Assembly: GCA_001604565.1 (NCBI GenBank) | Contig: LVBV01000022.1 | Location: 1-64,000, forward strand | Source of the DNA: Puniceicoccales bacterium Verruco_01 | Lineage (GTDB): Bacteria > Verrucomicrobiota > Verrucomicrobiia > Opitutales > Oceanipulchritudinaceae | Direction of reading: 5' to 3' | DNA length: 64,000 bases | Part shown: positions 16,001 to 24,278 of the stretch, piece by piece | How positions within the stretch are numbered: position 1 is the first letter of the stretch | Layout: each line of letters opens with the position of its first letter | Position numbers and translations under genes: made by a program | Notes under the pieces: generated by a model | Database searches by the model: none | Seen by the model: the letters and a program-made list of their open reading frames with translations, nothing else | What the model was told of the DNA's origin: nothing

Positions 16001-16573
16001 ATGTCGCTCACGCCCTCCTTCATGCTGCCTCTGGGGACCGCAGCCCCCGCCTTCACTCTTCCGGACGCCGCCGGAGTGACGCACACCCTCGATTTTTCCG
16101 GGAAGGCCCCCGCCACGCTCGTCGCCTTCATCTGCAACCACTGCCCCTACGTGATCCACCTGAAGGCGCACTTCGCCGTCTTTGCCGGACGGTACATGGA
16201 AAAGGGGGTTCAAGTCGTAGCGATCAACAGCAACGATCCGGGCCGCTATGAGGAGGACGGCGCGGCGGGCATGTTAGCCGACGTGAAACAGTACGCCTAT
16301 CCTTTCCCGTATCTGGTCGATGCCTCGCAGGAGGTGGCCAAGGCCTACAAGGCGACCTGCACGCCGGACTTCTTCCTCTTTGACCGTGAGATGCGGCTGG
16401 TCTACCGGGGCCAGTATGACGCGAGCCGCCCCGGCAACGGCAAACCCGTGACCGGCGCGGACCTTGCCGCCGCTCTCGACGCCCTCCTCGCGGGCAGGCC
16501 CGTTCCGCAAAAGCAGCTCCCCAGCATGGGCTGCAACATCAAGTGGAAACCGGGCAAAGAACCCGCATACTAG
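16001..16573 (+). CDS. Thioredoxin-fold (AhpC/TSA-like) protein
   Basis: A 190-residue cytoplasmic thioredoxin-fold protein. FMLPLGTAAPAFTLPDAAG, then TLVAFICNHCPYVIHLKAHF with a C-N-H-C pair, VVAINSNDPGRYEEDG, and KAYKATCTPDFFLFDREMRL with the cis-Pro loop are typical of the redoxin-family proteins often called thiol-disulfide isomerase or peroxiredoxin-like. The active site CxxC (CNHC) suggests thiol redox activity; the substrate is unknown. The start at 16001 gives the compact domain. It is divergent from the 7TM-PAS gene with 97 bases between the starts, and is followed closely by the SIS gene. Confidence 0.8.
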   Translation: MSLTPSFMLPLGTAAPAFTLPDAAGVTHTLDFSGKAPATLVAFICNHCPYVIHLKAHFAVFAGRYMEKGVQVVAINSNDPGRYEEDGAAGMLADVKQYAYPFPYLVDASQEVAKAYKATCTPDFFLFDREMRLVYRGQYDASRPGNGKPVTGADLAAALDALLAGRPVPQKQLPSMGCNIKWKPGKEPAY

Positions 16574-16605
16574 CCGTCTTCCAATATCTTTCCGGAATCC
16601 CTCCC

Positions 16606-17328
16606 ATGACTCTTCCCGAACAGTTTTTCTCCACGATTGAAATGCTCCTGCGCAAAACGCGGGAGGTGAACGCCGCCGCCCTGCGCGAAGCGGGAATCGC
16701 CCTTGCGGACACGATCGCCGCGGACGGCGTCCTGCACGTCTTCGGCAGCGGGCACTCGCAGATCGTCGCACGCGAGGTGGTGAACCGCGCGGGCGGCTAC
16801 GTCCCGGTGAGCCAGATTGTCGATCCCACGGGCGGCTGGGCGGAGGTCCTGCCCGGCTACGGCGAGAAACTGTTCCATCGCTACGCGCAGGCGTATGCGC
16901 CGAGGGCGGGGGACTTTGCCGTCGTGATCTCGAACTCCGGGGCCAACCCGAGCCCCGTGGGCGTGGCGCTCGCCTGCGCGGCGGCGGGCCTGAAGGTGGC
17001 GACGGTCTCCAACGTCACCCTCTCGCGCGAGAGCGTCTCGAAGCACGAGTCCGGCAAGCGGCTCTTCGAGTGCGGCACATGGGCCTTCGACAATTGCGGC
17101 GTCCCCGGCGACGCGGCGCTTTCCCTCAAGGGCGCGGCGCTCAAGACCGGCTCGGTCTCCACCTTCCCCGGGGCGATGATCCTCGATCTTCTCGTCCTCG
17201 AATCCATGCAGGTATTGGAGGACCGGGGTCTGCCCGTCCCGATCCTGCAAAGCGCCAACACCGGTGGCCGCGACTACAACGACCGGATGTCGAAAAAATA
17301 TCAGGGCCGTATCTGCAGGCCGGTGTAG
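16606..17328 (+). CDS. SIS-domain phosphosugar-binding protein (UPF0309-like)
   Basis: A 240-residue single SIS-domain protein. LHVFGSGHSQIVAREVVNRA near residues 43-62 is the phosphosugar-binding loop. FAVVISNSGANPSPVGVAL near residue 105 is the second SIS motif. The C-terminus ANTGGRDYNDRMSKKYQGR is typical of the UPF0309 group, whose members are linked to amino-sugar phosphate metabolism. It lies 32 bases downstream of the thioredoxin-fold gene on the same strand. The exact substrate is unknown; no PTS or sugar-kinase gene is adjacent. Confidence 0.75.
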   Translation: MTLPEQFFSTIEMLLRKTREVNAAALREAGIALADTIAADGVLHVFGSGHSQIVAREVVNRAGGYVPVSQIVDPTGGWAEVLPGYGEKLFHRYAQAYAPRAGDFAVVISNSGANPSPVGVALACAAAGLKVATVSNVTLSRESVSKHESGKRLFECGTWAFDNCGVPGDAALSLKGAALKTGSVSTFPGAMILDLLVLESMQVLEDRGLPVPILQSANTGGRDYNDRMSKKYQGRICRPV

Positions 17329-17343
17329 GGGAGGGTTTCCGAG

Positions 17344-18702
17344 TCAGGAAGCCGACAGCACATCCGCGTTTGTGGCGGCGATCCGGCGGAAGTCTTCGCT
17401 CGGGCGCGGGTCTTGGGCGACGCGGCTCCAGTACTCGCGGGCGAGGGGCAGGGCGCGGTTTCTTGCGTCCCTTTCCTCGGGCCGGGCGAGGGGCACGCGC
17501 ACCGGGTGGCCGGGCAGGTCGCCCTGCGTTCCCGGACGGTACTGCATGGGCAGCATGTCGTAGATCGGCGCGGGGCGCAGGGGAAGAGCCGCTGTCAAAT
17601 GGAAGGCAAGGTTCCCCGGATGCATGTCGTCGTTCCCGATGAGGAGGCCGAACTGATGCGCCGTTTCGAGCCATCTGGCGTCTTCCTGACTGATGAAGCC
17701 ATGTTCGAGAAGCGTCGGAATCGCCTCGCCCCAGAGGGCGGCTCCGCTGCCGACAAGTCCCGCGTCCAGAGCTTCGAGCGTCGCCACCGGGCGCCGTCCC
17801 CATTCCCCGACCCGGTCGAAACGGGGCACTTCAAGGAAAGTGCGGTCCGACGCCTCGACGAGGGTGCCGGTCGCTGCGGGGATTCCGGCAGCCGCCAGCG
17901 TCTCCGCCGCAAGAAGCTCGGCCACGAGCAGGTCCGCCCAGCGTCGCCCGACGGGGCTGGTCCTCTCTCCGGAGAACTTCACAAGAACCTGCCGGATGCC
18001 GGTCTCTCCCTGAACGGTGGCGGTGAACTTGGGCTGCTCGCCGCCCGCCGACGAACCGGGCGGCTCCCCGGCGGATGCCTTCTCCGCAAGAGTGGGGTAG
18101 GCGTCCGCGCGGGCCGCTTCAGCGAGCGCACTGACGGGGGCGTTCTGCGTTTGCAGAAAAGTATCCATGTTGCTCCGCCCGATCATGTAGGAACCCGGCA
18201 GATCGGCTCCGAACGCAAGGAGGGCGATCAAGATTTCGTCGCTACTCCATTTTTCGGGATTGGCCAGGAGGTGAAGAACCCCCTCGTGCGACCGTGCGAA
18301 GGCGCGTCCCATGAAGCCGCGCGGACGCATGTCGTAGATGAACCAGGGAAGATCGGGGAAAAGACCGTTTCCATGCTCCCCATGCAGGAGGACTGCGTCC
18401 GGCGCGTCCAGTTCGAGATGGAAGCCGCCGGAAACTGCGGTGAGAGTGCCTCGTAAAACGGATTCCCCGTCCGGTGTTATCTCGTACAAGGGCCAGCGGT
18501 CCCCCCACTGTGCGAGAGAACGCCGCAGCGCGTAACGGATTCCCCGCCCCTCCCGGATCCGAAGAATTGAGGAGCCCAGTTCCACAACGGCACGCGAGAT
18601 CGTTGGCTGACTCGTGCCGGTGCGCGCAACAAGTTCGGCGGCGGACAAGGGCCCGGCGGCCTGCAACGTCTGCCTCACCAGCGTTGTCGTTGAAGGATTC
18701 AT
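17344..18702 (-). CDS. HipA-family serine/threonine kinase, YjjJ/HipT-like with N-terminal wHTH
   Basis: A 452-residue protein. Residues 1-60 form a winged helix (LSAAELVARTGTSQPTISRAV), so the DNA-binding part is fused rather than supplied by a separate HipB. The kinase part has the HipA features: Gly-rich loop GSSAGGEQPKF (216-226), Lys in VLVKFSGE (K242), catalytic loop LIGNDDMHPGNLAF with D359 and N364, and the metal-binding YDM (D382). HipA-type kinases phosphorylate translation factors or aminoacyl-tRNA synthetases; YjjJ is the solitary HTH-fused class. No antitoxin gene is adjacent. An AT-rich region with a short inverted repeat abuts the start and could be its operator. Confidence 0.85.
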   Translation of the reverse strand: MNPSTTTLVRQTLQAAGPLSAAELVARTGTSQPTISRAVVELGSSILRIREGRGIRYALRRSLAQWGDRWPLYEITPDGESVLRGTLTAVSGGFHLELDAPDAVLLHGEHGNGLFPDLPWFIYDMRPRGFMGRAFARSHEGVLHLLANPEKWSSDEILIALLAFGADLPGSYMIGRSNMDTFLQTQNAPVSALAEAARADAYPTLAEKASAGEPPGSSAGGEQPKFTATVQGETGIRQVLVKFSGERTSPVGRRWADLLVAELLAAETLAAAGIPAATGTLVEASDRTFLEVPRFDRVGEWGRRPVATLEALDAGLVGSGAALWGEAIPTLLEHGFISQEDARWLETAHQFGLLIGNDDMHPGNLAFHLTAALPLRPAPIYDMLPMQYRPGTQGDLPGHPVRVPLARPEERDARNRALPLAREYWSRVAQDPRPSEDFRRIAATNADVLSAS

Positions 18703-18719
18703 GAATAGAAAAGTTATTC
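18703..18719. promoter_or_regulatory. Inverted repeat at the hipA-like start
   Basis: GAATA-gaaaagt-TATTC directly upstream of the ATG (minus strand), within an AT-rich stretch from 18703 to 18830 that stands out from the GC-rich surroundings. As the kinase carries its own HTH domain, autoregulation through this site is possible. That is inference from position only. Confidence 0.3.
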
Positions 18720-18831
18720 TATAAAGATGTGTTTTATAAAGTCTAACATATTTTTGAATGAAAAAATGAATAGAAAATGAATTGAATCATTTTTTGCATG
18801 CGTTAAAAATATCACTGCGAAAATTCGACAC

Positions 18832-18866
18832 AAAAAACCGGCGACGCCAGATGACGCCGCCGGTTT
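18832..18866 (-). terminator. Rho-independent terminator of the YfgM-like gene
   Basis: On the minus strand: AAACCGGCG ... CGCCGGTTT with a short loop, followed by six T. It lies 30 bases downstream of the YfgM-like stop codon, and ahead of the hipA-like promoter region. Confidence 0.75.
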
Positions 18867-18895
18867 GGAAAGGTTGGGATTTCCGCCTTGGGAAG

Positions 18896-19570
18896 TTACT
18901 TCGTTTCGAGCGGGATCTGGCTGCGCATCCCGCGGGTCATGCTGGCGTACATATCCTTCTCGCCGAGGGAGTCCGCAAGGTCGCACACCGTGGCGAGTGC
19001 CTTGTAGTCCTGCACCTTGAGGTAGTGCAGGGCCAGGTTGAAGGCGGCTTCCGCGCGCGTGATTTCGAGGAAGTCCGGCGTGTTCATGATCGCCGTGAGG
19101 GAGGCGACGCCCTCGTTCGTCTGCCCGCCGAGAAGTTCGCTCATGGCCGCACCCAGAGCCGCACGTTCGAGGAACGGCGTTCCGGCGAGATGCTCCTGCG
19201 CCATCTTGTAATGCTCGGCGGCCTGAAGGTATTTGCCGGCGGTGTATTCGTCACTTGCCACCCGGATGTAGGCAGCGCCCGCAAGGGCGTGCTTGGGGTG
19301 ATCCCCCGCGAAGGTAAGCAGCTCTTCCTGAGTCTGCGCGGCGGCATAGGCTTTCTGGAGAGAGGCTTCGCGCCGGGCGCTGACGTAGCGCCAGGTTTGC
19401 GCGCCGAGGACGATCACGGCACCCAAGGCGATGGCGACAAAGATCGACGTGCCGTTGACGCGCCAGAATTCATTGAAGCGCTCCTCCGCGTCCGCACCGG
19501 GGGGAAGGGTGCTGTCCATGTCGGGGGTGTGCTTGGCGGGGATTTTGTTTTCGGTGTCCTGGGGGTTCAT
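18896..19570 (-). CDS. YfgM-like membrane-anchored TPR protein
   Basis: A 224-residue protein with a cytoplasmic N-terminal 40 residues, one membrane helix (about 42-60, SIFVAIALGAVIVLGAQTW) and an alpha-helical TPR-like periplasmic domain (AAAQTQEELLTFAGDHP..., YLQAAEHYKMAQEHL, AAFNLALHYLKVQDYKAL). YfgM and the related Tetratricopeptide_2_1 family assist envelope protein folding near the Sec translocon. ATG 19570 was chosen because the upstream extension is basic and unlike the family. It is divergent from htpG, sharing a 205-base promoter region. Confidence 0.7.
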   Translation of the reverse strand: MNPQDTENKIPAKHTPDMDSTLPPGADAEERFNEFWRVNGTSIFVAIALGAVIVLGAQTWRYVSARREASLQKAYAAAQTQEELLTFAGDHPKHALAGAAYIRVASDEYTAGKYLQAAEHYKMAQEHLAGTPFLERAALGAAMSELLGGQTNEGVASLTAIMNTPDFLEITRAEAAFNLALHYLKVQDYKALATVCDLADSLGEKDMYASMTRGMRSQIPLETK

Positions 19571-19775
19571 CGCTGGCTCGATCTTTGAAAAAGAGAACAG
19601 TCCATGCGAAAAGCGGCGCAAGTCAAACCTGTAAACGCGCGGGATGTGCCGGAGAAGACGCCTTCGCGATGAATTTCCGCCCCGCCCCCTCTTGAACCGG
19701 GGCCGTCTTGCCGCTATCATGGTCGGCTTCCAGCGCGGGCGAAAGACCCTCGCAAAACCATTCCATTTACCAGCC

Positions 19776-21662
19776 ATGAGCGAAACAGTTGTTGAAAAAC
19801 ACGCCTTCCAAGCCGAGGTCCGTCAGGTCCTCGACATCGTCATCAACAGCCTCTACACGGATAAGGAAATCTTCCTGCGCGAGCTCGTCTCCAACGCGGC
19901 GGATTCTTTGGAAAAGCTTCGGCACATCCAGCTGACCGAGAAGGAGATCTTCGATGCGAACCTGCCGCTGGAAATCTCGATTTCCACGAACGAGAACGGC
20001 GGGACAATCACGATCGAGGATCAGGGCATTGGCCTCACCCGGCAGGAACTCGTGGAAAACCTCGGCACCATCGCGCACAGCGGGAGCAAGGCCTTTGCCG
20101 CGGCCCTCGCGGGGGCGAAAGAGGCCGGTGCGGAGAAGGCCGGGGCCCTGAACCTCATCGGGCAGTTCGGCGTCGGCTTCTACTCGTCCTTCATGGTGGC
20201 GAAGAAGGTGGAAGTCTTCACGCACTCGTGGAAAGCGGACGGCGAGAGCCTCGTCTGGCGGAGCACCGGCGACGGCAATTACGAGATCGAGGCCCTTCCC
20301 GGCCAGCGGCGCGGCGCGCGGATCGTCCTCACCCTCAAGGACGACTGCAAGAGCTTTGCCAATGAGAGCACGGTGAAGGAGCTTCTGCGCCGCTACTCCT
20401 CCTTTGTCCCGTATCCCATCAAGCTGAACGGCGAGAAGGTGAACACGATGCAGGCCATCTGGCTGCGCAGCAAGGCGGAGGTGAAGGCCGAGGAATACGA
20501 GGAATTTTACAAGTATCAGGCGGACGCCTTCGACAAGCCCCTCTACACGCTGCATTTTTCCGCCGACGCCCCGCTGGCGTTGAACGCCCTGATCTTCACC
20601 CCGGAGACGAACATGGAACGCTTCGGCCTCGGGCGGACGGAGCCGGGCGTGGCCCTCTACTGCAAGCGGGTGCTGATCGACGCGCATCCGGAGGGGTTGC
20701 TGCCGGAGTGGCTCCGGTTCCTGCGCGGAGTGATCGACAGCGCGGACCTGCCCCTCAACATCTCGCGCGAGTCCATGCAGGATTCCGCCCTCGTCAAGAA
20801 ACTGTCCAGTGTCGTCGTCGGACGGTACCTCAAGTTCCTTGCCTCCGAGGCAGAGAAAAACCCGGAAAATTACGCAAAATTCTGGAAGGCATTCGGCATC
20901 TTCCTCAAGGAAGCGATTGCCACCGAGGCGGGCCACTCCGACAAGATCGGCAAGCTCCTGCGCTATGAGTCGAGCCTCATGAAAGACGGCGAGCTGACGG
21001 GCCTCGACGCCTACGTTTCCCGCATGAAGCCGGAGCAGAAGGAGATTTTCTACATGTACGGCGGCTCGCGCGCGGCGATCGAGGCCGGGCCCTACACCGA
21101 GACCTTCAAGAGCGCCGGAATCGAGGTCCTCTACCTCTACGAGCCCTCCGACGAGTTCGTGATGAGCCATTTGCGCGAGTTTGACGGCAAGAAATTGGTG
21201 AGCGCGGACACGGCGGACCTCGCCATGCCGGACGCCTCCGTCATGGCGCAGGGCGAGGCCCTTGGCGCTGAGAAGATGGAGGCTCTCTGCAAGTGGGTGA
21301 AGGCTCTTCTCGGCGAGCGCGTGCGCGAGGTGATCGCCAGCAAGCGCCTGACGGAGAGCCCCGCCGCCGCGACGAACGCGGACAAGATGATGACCCCGTC
21401 CATGCGGCGCCTCCTGCGCCTCATGAAGGAGCGCGAGGGTAATGCCGTCGATGCCATGGGACTCCAGCCGGTCAACTTCGAGCTCAACGCGAAGAGCCCG
21501 CTTATCGCCCACCTCGACGAGCTGCGTGGCAAGGACGAGGCGACGGCGAAGGAACTGACCCTCCAGCTCTTCGACAACGCGATGATGGCGGCGGGCTTCC
21601 TCGAAAACCCGCAGGAAATGGTCAAGCGCCTCAACCGCCTGCTGGAAAAAGTGGGGAAGTAG
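19776..21662 (+). CDS. htpG: Chaperone HtpG (bacterial Hsp90)
   Basis: A 628-residue Hsp90 family ATPase chaperone of the cytosol. The N-terminal ATP-binding GHKL domain shows LYTDKEIFLRELVSNAADSL with the catalytic Glu and Asn, IEDQGIGLTRQEL, and GQFGVGFYSSFMVA. The middle domain has LPLNISRESMQ with the conserved Arg that contacts ATP. The C-terminal dimerisation domain follows to the end. The length matches bacterial HtpG. ATG 19776 gives the canonical MSETVVEKHAFQAEV start. Confidence 0.95.
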   Translation: MSETVVEKHAFQAEVRQVLDIVINSLYTDKEIFLRELVSNAADSLEKLRHIQLTEKEIFDANLPLEISISTNENGGTITIEDQGIGLTRQELVENLGTIAHSGSKAFAAALAGAKEAGAEKAGALNLIGQFGVGFYSSFMVAKKVEVFTHSWKADGESLVWRSTGDGNYEIEALPGQRRGARIVLTLKDDCKSFANESTVKELLRRYSSFVPYPIKLNGEKVNTMQAIWLRSKAEVKAEEYEEFYKYQADAFDKPLYTLHFSADAPLALNALIFTPETNMERFGLGRTEPGVALYCKRVLIDAHPEGLLPEWLRFLRGVIDSADLPLNISRESMQDSALVKKLSSVVVGRYLKFLASEAEKNPENYAKFWKAFGIFLKEAIATEAGHSDKIGKLLRYESSLMKDGELTGLDAYVSRMKPEQKEIFYMYGGSRAAIEAGPYTETFKSAGIEVLYLYEPSDEFVMSHLREFDGKKLVSADTADLAMPDASVMAQGEALGAEKMEALCKWVKALLGERVREVIASKRLTESPAAATNADKMMTPSMRRLLRLMKEREGNAVDAMGLQPVNFELNAKSPLIAHLDELRGKDEATAKELTLQLFDNAMMAAGFLENPQEMVKRLNRLLEKVGK

Positions 21663-21734
21663 GAGGGAAGTTCCCCATTCCCCGTGCGTTCCGTTTTCCG
21701 TGCATTCCTTTGCGCGATTTGCTAGCATGGGGGC

Positions 21735-22499
21735 ATGTTGTCCGTCCGCGTCATTCCCTGCCTTGATGTGAACAAGGGCCGCGTCGTCAAGGGCGTGAAC
21801 TTCGTCGATTTGATCGACGCGGGTGATCCCGTCCTGGCCGCTAAGGCTTACGAGAAGCAGGGCGCGGACGAGCTCGTGTTCTTGGACATCACCGCGTCGA
21901 GCGAGGGCCGGGGAATCATGCGCGACGTTGTCGCCCGTACGGCGGATCAGTGCTTCATGCCCGTCACCGTCGGCGGGGGGCTCCGCTCCTCCGAGGATAT
22001 CCGCGCGATGCTGAACGCGGGTGCGGACAAGGTGAGCCTGAACACCGCGGCGGTGCAGAATCCGGACCTTGTGTCGGACACGTCCTCCTTCTTCGGCAAC
22101 CAGTGCATCGTCGTCGCGATCGACGCCAAGCGCCGCAAGGACGCGGACGGCTGGACGGTGTACACCCATGGAGGTCGTAACGACACCGGGCGCGACGCTG
22201 TGGAGTGGGCGCGGGAAGTCGTGCGGCGCGGCGCGGGCGAGATCCTGCTCACGAGCATGGACCGCGACGGCACCAAGGACGGCTACGATCTGGAACTCAC
22301 CCGCGCGGTGAGCGAGGCCGTGGAAGTGCCTGTCATCGCTTCGGGCGGCGTGGGCAACCTGCAACACTTGGCCGACGGCATCCTGAAGGGCCGCGCAAGC
22401 GCGGTCCTCGCGGCGTCGATCTTCCACTTCGGCACCTACACGATCGCGCAGGCCAAGGACTTCCTCGCCAGTCAGGGCATCCCGGTCCGCCGCGTGTAG
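21735..22499 (+). CDS. hisF: Imidazole glycerol phosphate synthase cyclase subunit
   Basis: A 254-residue (beta/alpha)8 barrel enzyme. With HisH it closes the imidazole ring of histidine and releases [25 protein letters not shown] carries the catalytic Asp near position 11. [42 protein letters not shown] with the phosphate-binding Gly, [18 protein letters not shown] with the second catalytic Asp, and [14 protein letters not shown] follow. It stands alone; hisH and other his genes are not in the window. Confidence 0.95.
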   Translation: MLSVRVIPCLDVNKGRVVKGVNFVDLIDAGDPVLAAKAYEKQGADELVFLDITASSEGRGIMRDVVARTADQCFMPVTVGGGLRSSEDIRAMLNAGADKVSLNTAAVQNPDLVSDTSSFFGNQCIVVAIDAKRRKDADGWTVYTHGGRNDTGRDAVEWAREVVRRGAGEILLTSMDRDGTKDGYDLELTRAVSEAVEVPVIASGGVGNLQHLADGILKGRASAVLAASIFHFGTYTIAQAKDFLASQGIPVRRV

Positions 22500-22505
22500 G
22501 GCGGA

Positions 22506-22997
22506 CTATCCCCGTCGTGTTTCCTCGATTTCGCCGAGCGGCGGGCTCACCCGGCAGTCGATGCGGATGGAGGTGAAGCCTTCGCGGTTCTTGAACCAGA
22601 TGGGCCAGAGGTGGAGGCGGTCGGTCTCCGGGATCGCGAGGGTCATGATGTCCTCCGGTCTGTGGAAGGCGAAGGTGCCCTCGTCCATGGGCGGAGGCAG
22701 GGTATCCATCGGCTTCTTGCAGTCGAAGAGGAACATGAGCCAGTGGCAGGTGTTTTCATAGCCCTTTTCCGCGACGATGGAAAAGAGGTGCAGGTCCTTC
22801 TCCGTGATGGAGAAGTTCACTTCCTCCTTCACCTCGCGGATCGCCGTCTCGAAGGGGCTCTCGCCGATGCCCATCTCCAGCTTGCCGCCGATACTGCTCC
22901 AGAGGCCCAGGTTCGGGCTCTTCTTGCGCTGCAAGAGGAGCAGGCGGCCCTCGCCGTCGCGCAGATAAACCAGTGTGCTGATCTTGTAGGGAATCAT
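22506..22997 (-). CDS. Nudix hydrolase
   Basis: A 163-residue Nudix-fold pyrophosphohydrolase. The Nudix box is present as GGKLEMGIGESPFETAIREV followed by KEEVNF (GX5EX7REUXEEXGU with E..REVKEEVN). The N-terminus (IPYKISTLVYLRDGEGRLLLLQRKKSPNLGLWSSIGG) resembles MutT/8-oxo-dGTP-type members, but the substrate cannot be told. The start at 22997 was picked because the upstream open frame is arginine-rich and unlike the family. It is convergent with hisF, with six bases between the stops. Confidence 0.85.
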   Translation of the reverse strand: MIPYKISTLVYLRDGEGRLLLLQRKKSPNLGLWSSIGGKLEMGIGESPFETAIREVKEEVNFSITEKDLHLFSIVAEKGYENTCHWLMFLFDCKKPMDTLPPPMDEGTFAFHRPEDIMTLAIPETDRLHLWPIWFKNREGFTSIRIDCRVSPPLGEIEETRRG

Positions 22998-23177
22998 GGG
23001 AAAGAGGCTCGTCCGCCTGCCGGAAATGGTGTTCCCGGCGGCCCTTCCATGCAAGCCTGAGCGTCCCGCGTCGCCGTGTTCCCTGCCCGTCTTCGGTTCT
23101 GAATTCTCTTGCCTGTGCAAAAGAGGCCGCGTAGGAGCAGGAGAGTGATCCTCGTCCTTCGCAACACCGTCAGCTTG

Positions 23178-23206
23178 AACCATTTCCGCCATGCGGCGAA
23201 ATGGTT
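23178..23206. repeat. Perfect-stem hairpin, no T tract
   Basis: AACCATTT-(c)-CGCC-atgc-GGCG-AAATGGTT: a 12-bp stem with one bulged C and a 4-base loop. It could be an RNA structure or an operator in the promoter region shared by the Nudix and EamA genes. Confidence 0.45.
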
Positions 23207-23267
23207 CGCGGCGGCGCGGCGGTGTGGGGCGATGTAACAAACTATTTATAGAAAACAATTTACACAT

Positions 23268-23297
23268 CCCCGCATCCGGATAGGACGCGGGTTTTTT
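23268..23297 (+). terminator. Terminator-like hairpin upstream of EamA gene
   Basis: CCCCGC-atccggatagga-CGCGGG followed by T6. It ends 14 bases before the EamA start on the same strand. No upstream plus-strand gene needs a terminator here, so it could act as an attenuator or end a small transcript. Confidence 0.45.
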
Positions 23298-23311
23298 ATT
23301 TTGCTCACCAT

Positions 23312-24271
23312 ATGCCAAAACAAGTCTCCAGCAATGCACTGCTTGTCGGCGGGTTTCTCGCTCTTGGCAGCAGCGCGCTTTTCACCGGCAAGGTGATCGT
23401 CGCCAAGCTGGCGTATGCGCGCGGGATCGACCCCGTGGGCATGGTGCTCCTGCGCATGGTCTTCGCCTCGCCGTTCTTCGCCGCGATTCTGATCCGCGAA
23501 CTGCGGCGGGGTGCGCGGGTGAGCGTTCGGGACGGCGCGGCGATCTGCGTTCTGGGGATCTTCGGCTACTATGTTTCCAGCATGCTGGACTTCACGGGCA
23601 TCGAGTACATCAGCACGGCGCTCGAACGGATGATCCTGCAACTTTCCCCCACGATCGTGATGCTCATCGGCATTCTCTTCCTGCGGCAGAAGGCGGACAC
23701 GCGGCTCTTTTCCTCGATGGCGCTCGGCTATGCGGGCGTGGTCCTGATGGTGCATTCCGAGCACGGTGGCGGGAGCGGCAGCGTGCTGCTGGGCACAGCG
23801 TGCGTCGGCGGAGCCACCTTTGTCTTCGCGGTGTACATGGTCTTTGCGGAGAGGCTGCTGCACAGGGTGGGAAGCGGTCTTCTCACGGCTCTGGCGATGC
23901 TGGCGGCAAGCGCGGCGGTATTCGTTCATTACGCGATCGTCCGGGGCTTCGAGGCACCCACGCGGGACCCGGCGGTGCTGGGCCTGGGCCTAGTCATGGC
24001 ATTCTTCTGCACGGTGATCCCTTCCTTCATGGTGACGGCGGCGATCGGGCGCATCGGTGGGGCGCGGATGGGGCCCTTCAACTTTGCGGGGATGGGCCTC
24101 ACCTTCGTCGTCAGCGCGCTCGTTCTGGACGAGAGCTTTCCCGCGAACAAGCTGGCGGGCATCGTCTTTGCGGCGGGCGGCGCGCTGCTCCTCTCCCTTG
24201 GCGGGGCGCGCAAGGCGGTGGAGGCCGAAGCGCACAAGACCGTTGCCAGCGGGCCCTCGTCCGCGCAATAG
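23312..24271 (+). CDS. EamA/DMT-family transporter
   Basis: A 319-residue inner-membrane protein with ten membrane helices arranged as two EamA repeats (residues about 10-145 and 155-300). ALGSSALFTGKVIVAKLAYARG begins repeat one. The repeat-two ends with the GGALLLSLGGA segment. Family members export amino acids, nucleobases or other metabolites; the substrate is unknown. A terminator-like hairpin precedes it, and the double-receiver regulator gene follows seven bases after its stop. Confidence 0.85.
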   Translation: MPKQVSSNALLVGGFLALGSSALFTGKVIVAKLAYARGIDPVGMVLLRMVFASPFFAAILIRELRRGARVSVRDGAAICVLGIFGYYVSSMLDFTGIEYISTALERMILQLSPTIVMLIGILFLRQKADTRLFSSMALGYAGVVLMVHSEHGGGSGSVLLGTACVGGATFVFAVYMVFAERLLHRVGSGLLTALAMLAASAAVFVHYAIVRGFEAPTRDPAVLGLGLVMAFFCTVIPSFMVTAAIGRIGGARMGPFNFAGMGLTFVVSALVLDESFPANKLAGIVFAAGGALLLSLGGARKAVEAEAHKTVASGPSSAQ

Positions 24272-24278
24272 TAAGGCC

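Larger units (their letters stand above)
22998..23311. other. Intergenic region with hairpins between Nudix and EamA genes
   Basis: A 314-base divergent spacer. It holds a strong hairpin at 23178-23206 and a terminator-like hairpin at 23268-23297. No gene in it can be supported. The open frame in its minus strand is rich in Arg, Pro and Gly and looks spurious. Confidence 0.5.

Noticed and set aside
19767-22427. Very long minus-strand open frame (886 codons) opposite htpG and hisF
   Set aside because: It is antisense to two clearly conserved genes, is rich in His/Arg/Val as expected for a GC-driven shadow, and shows no domain.
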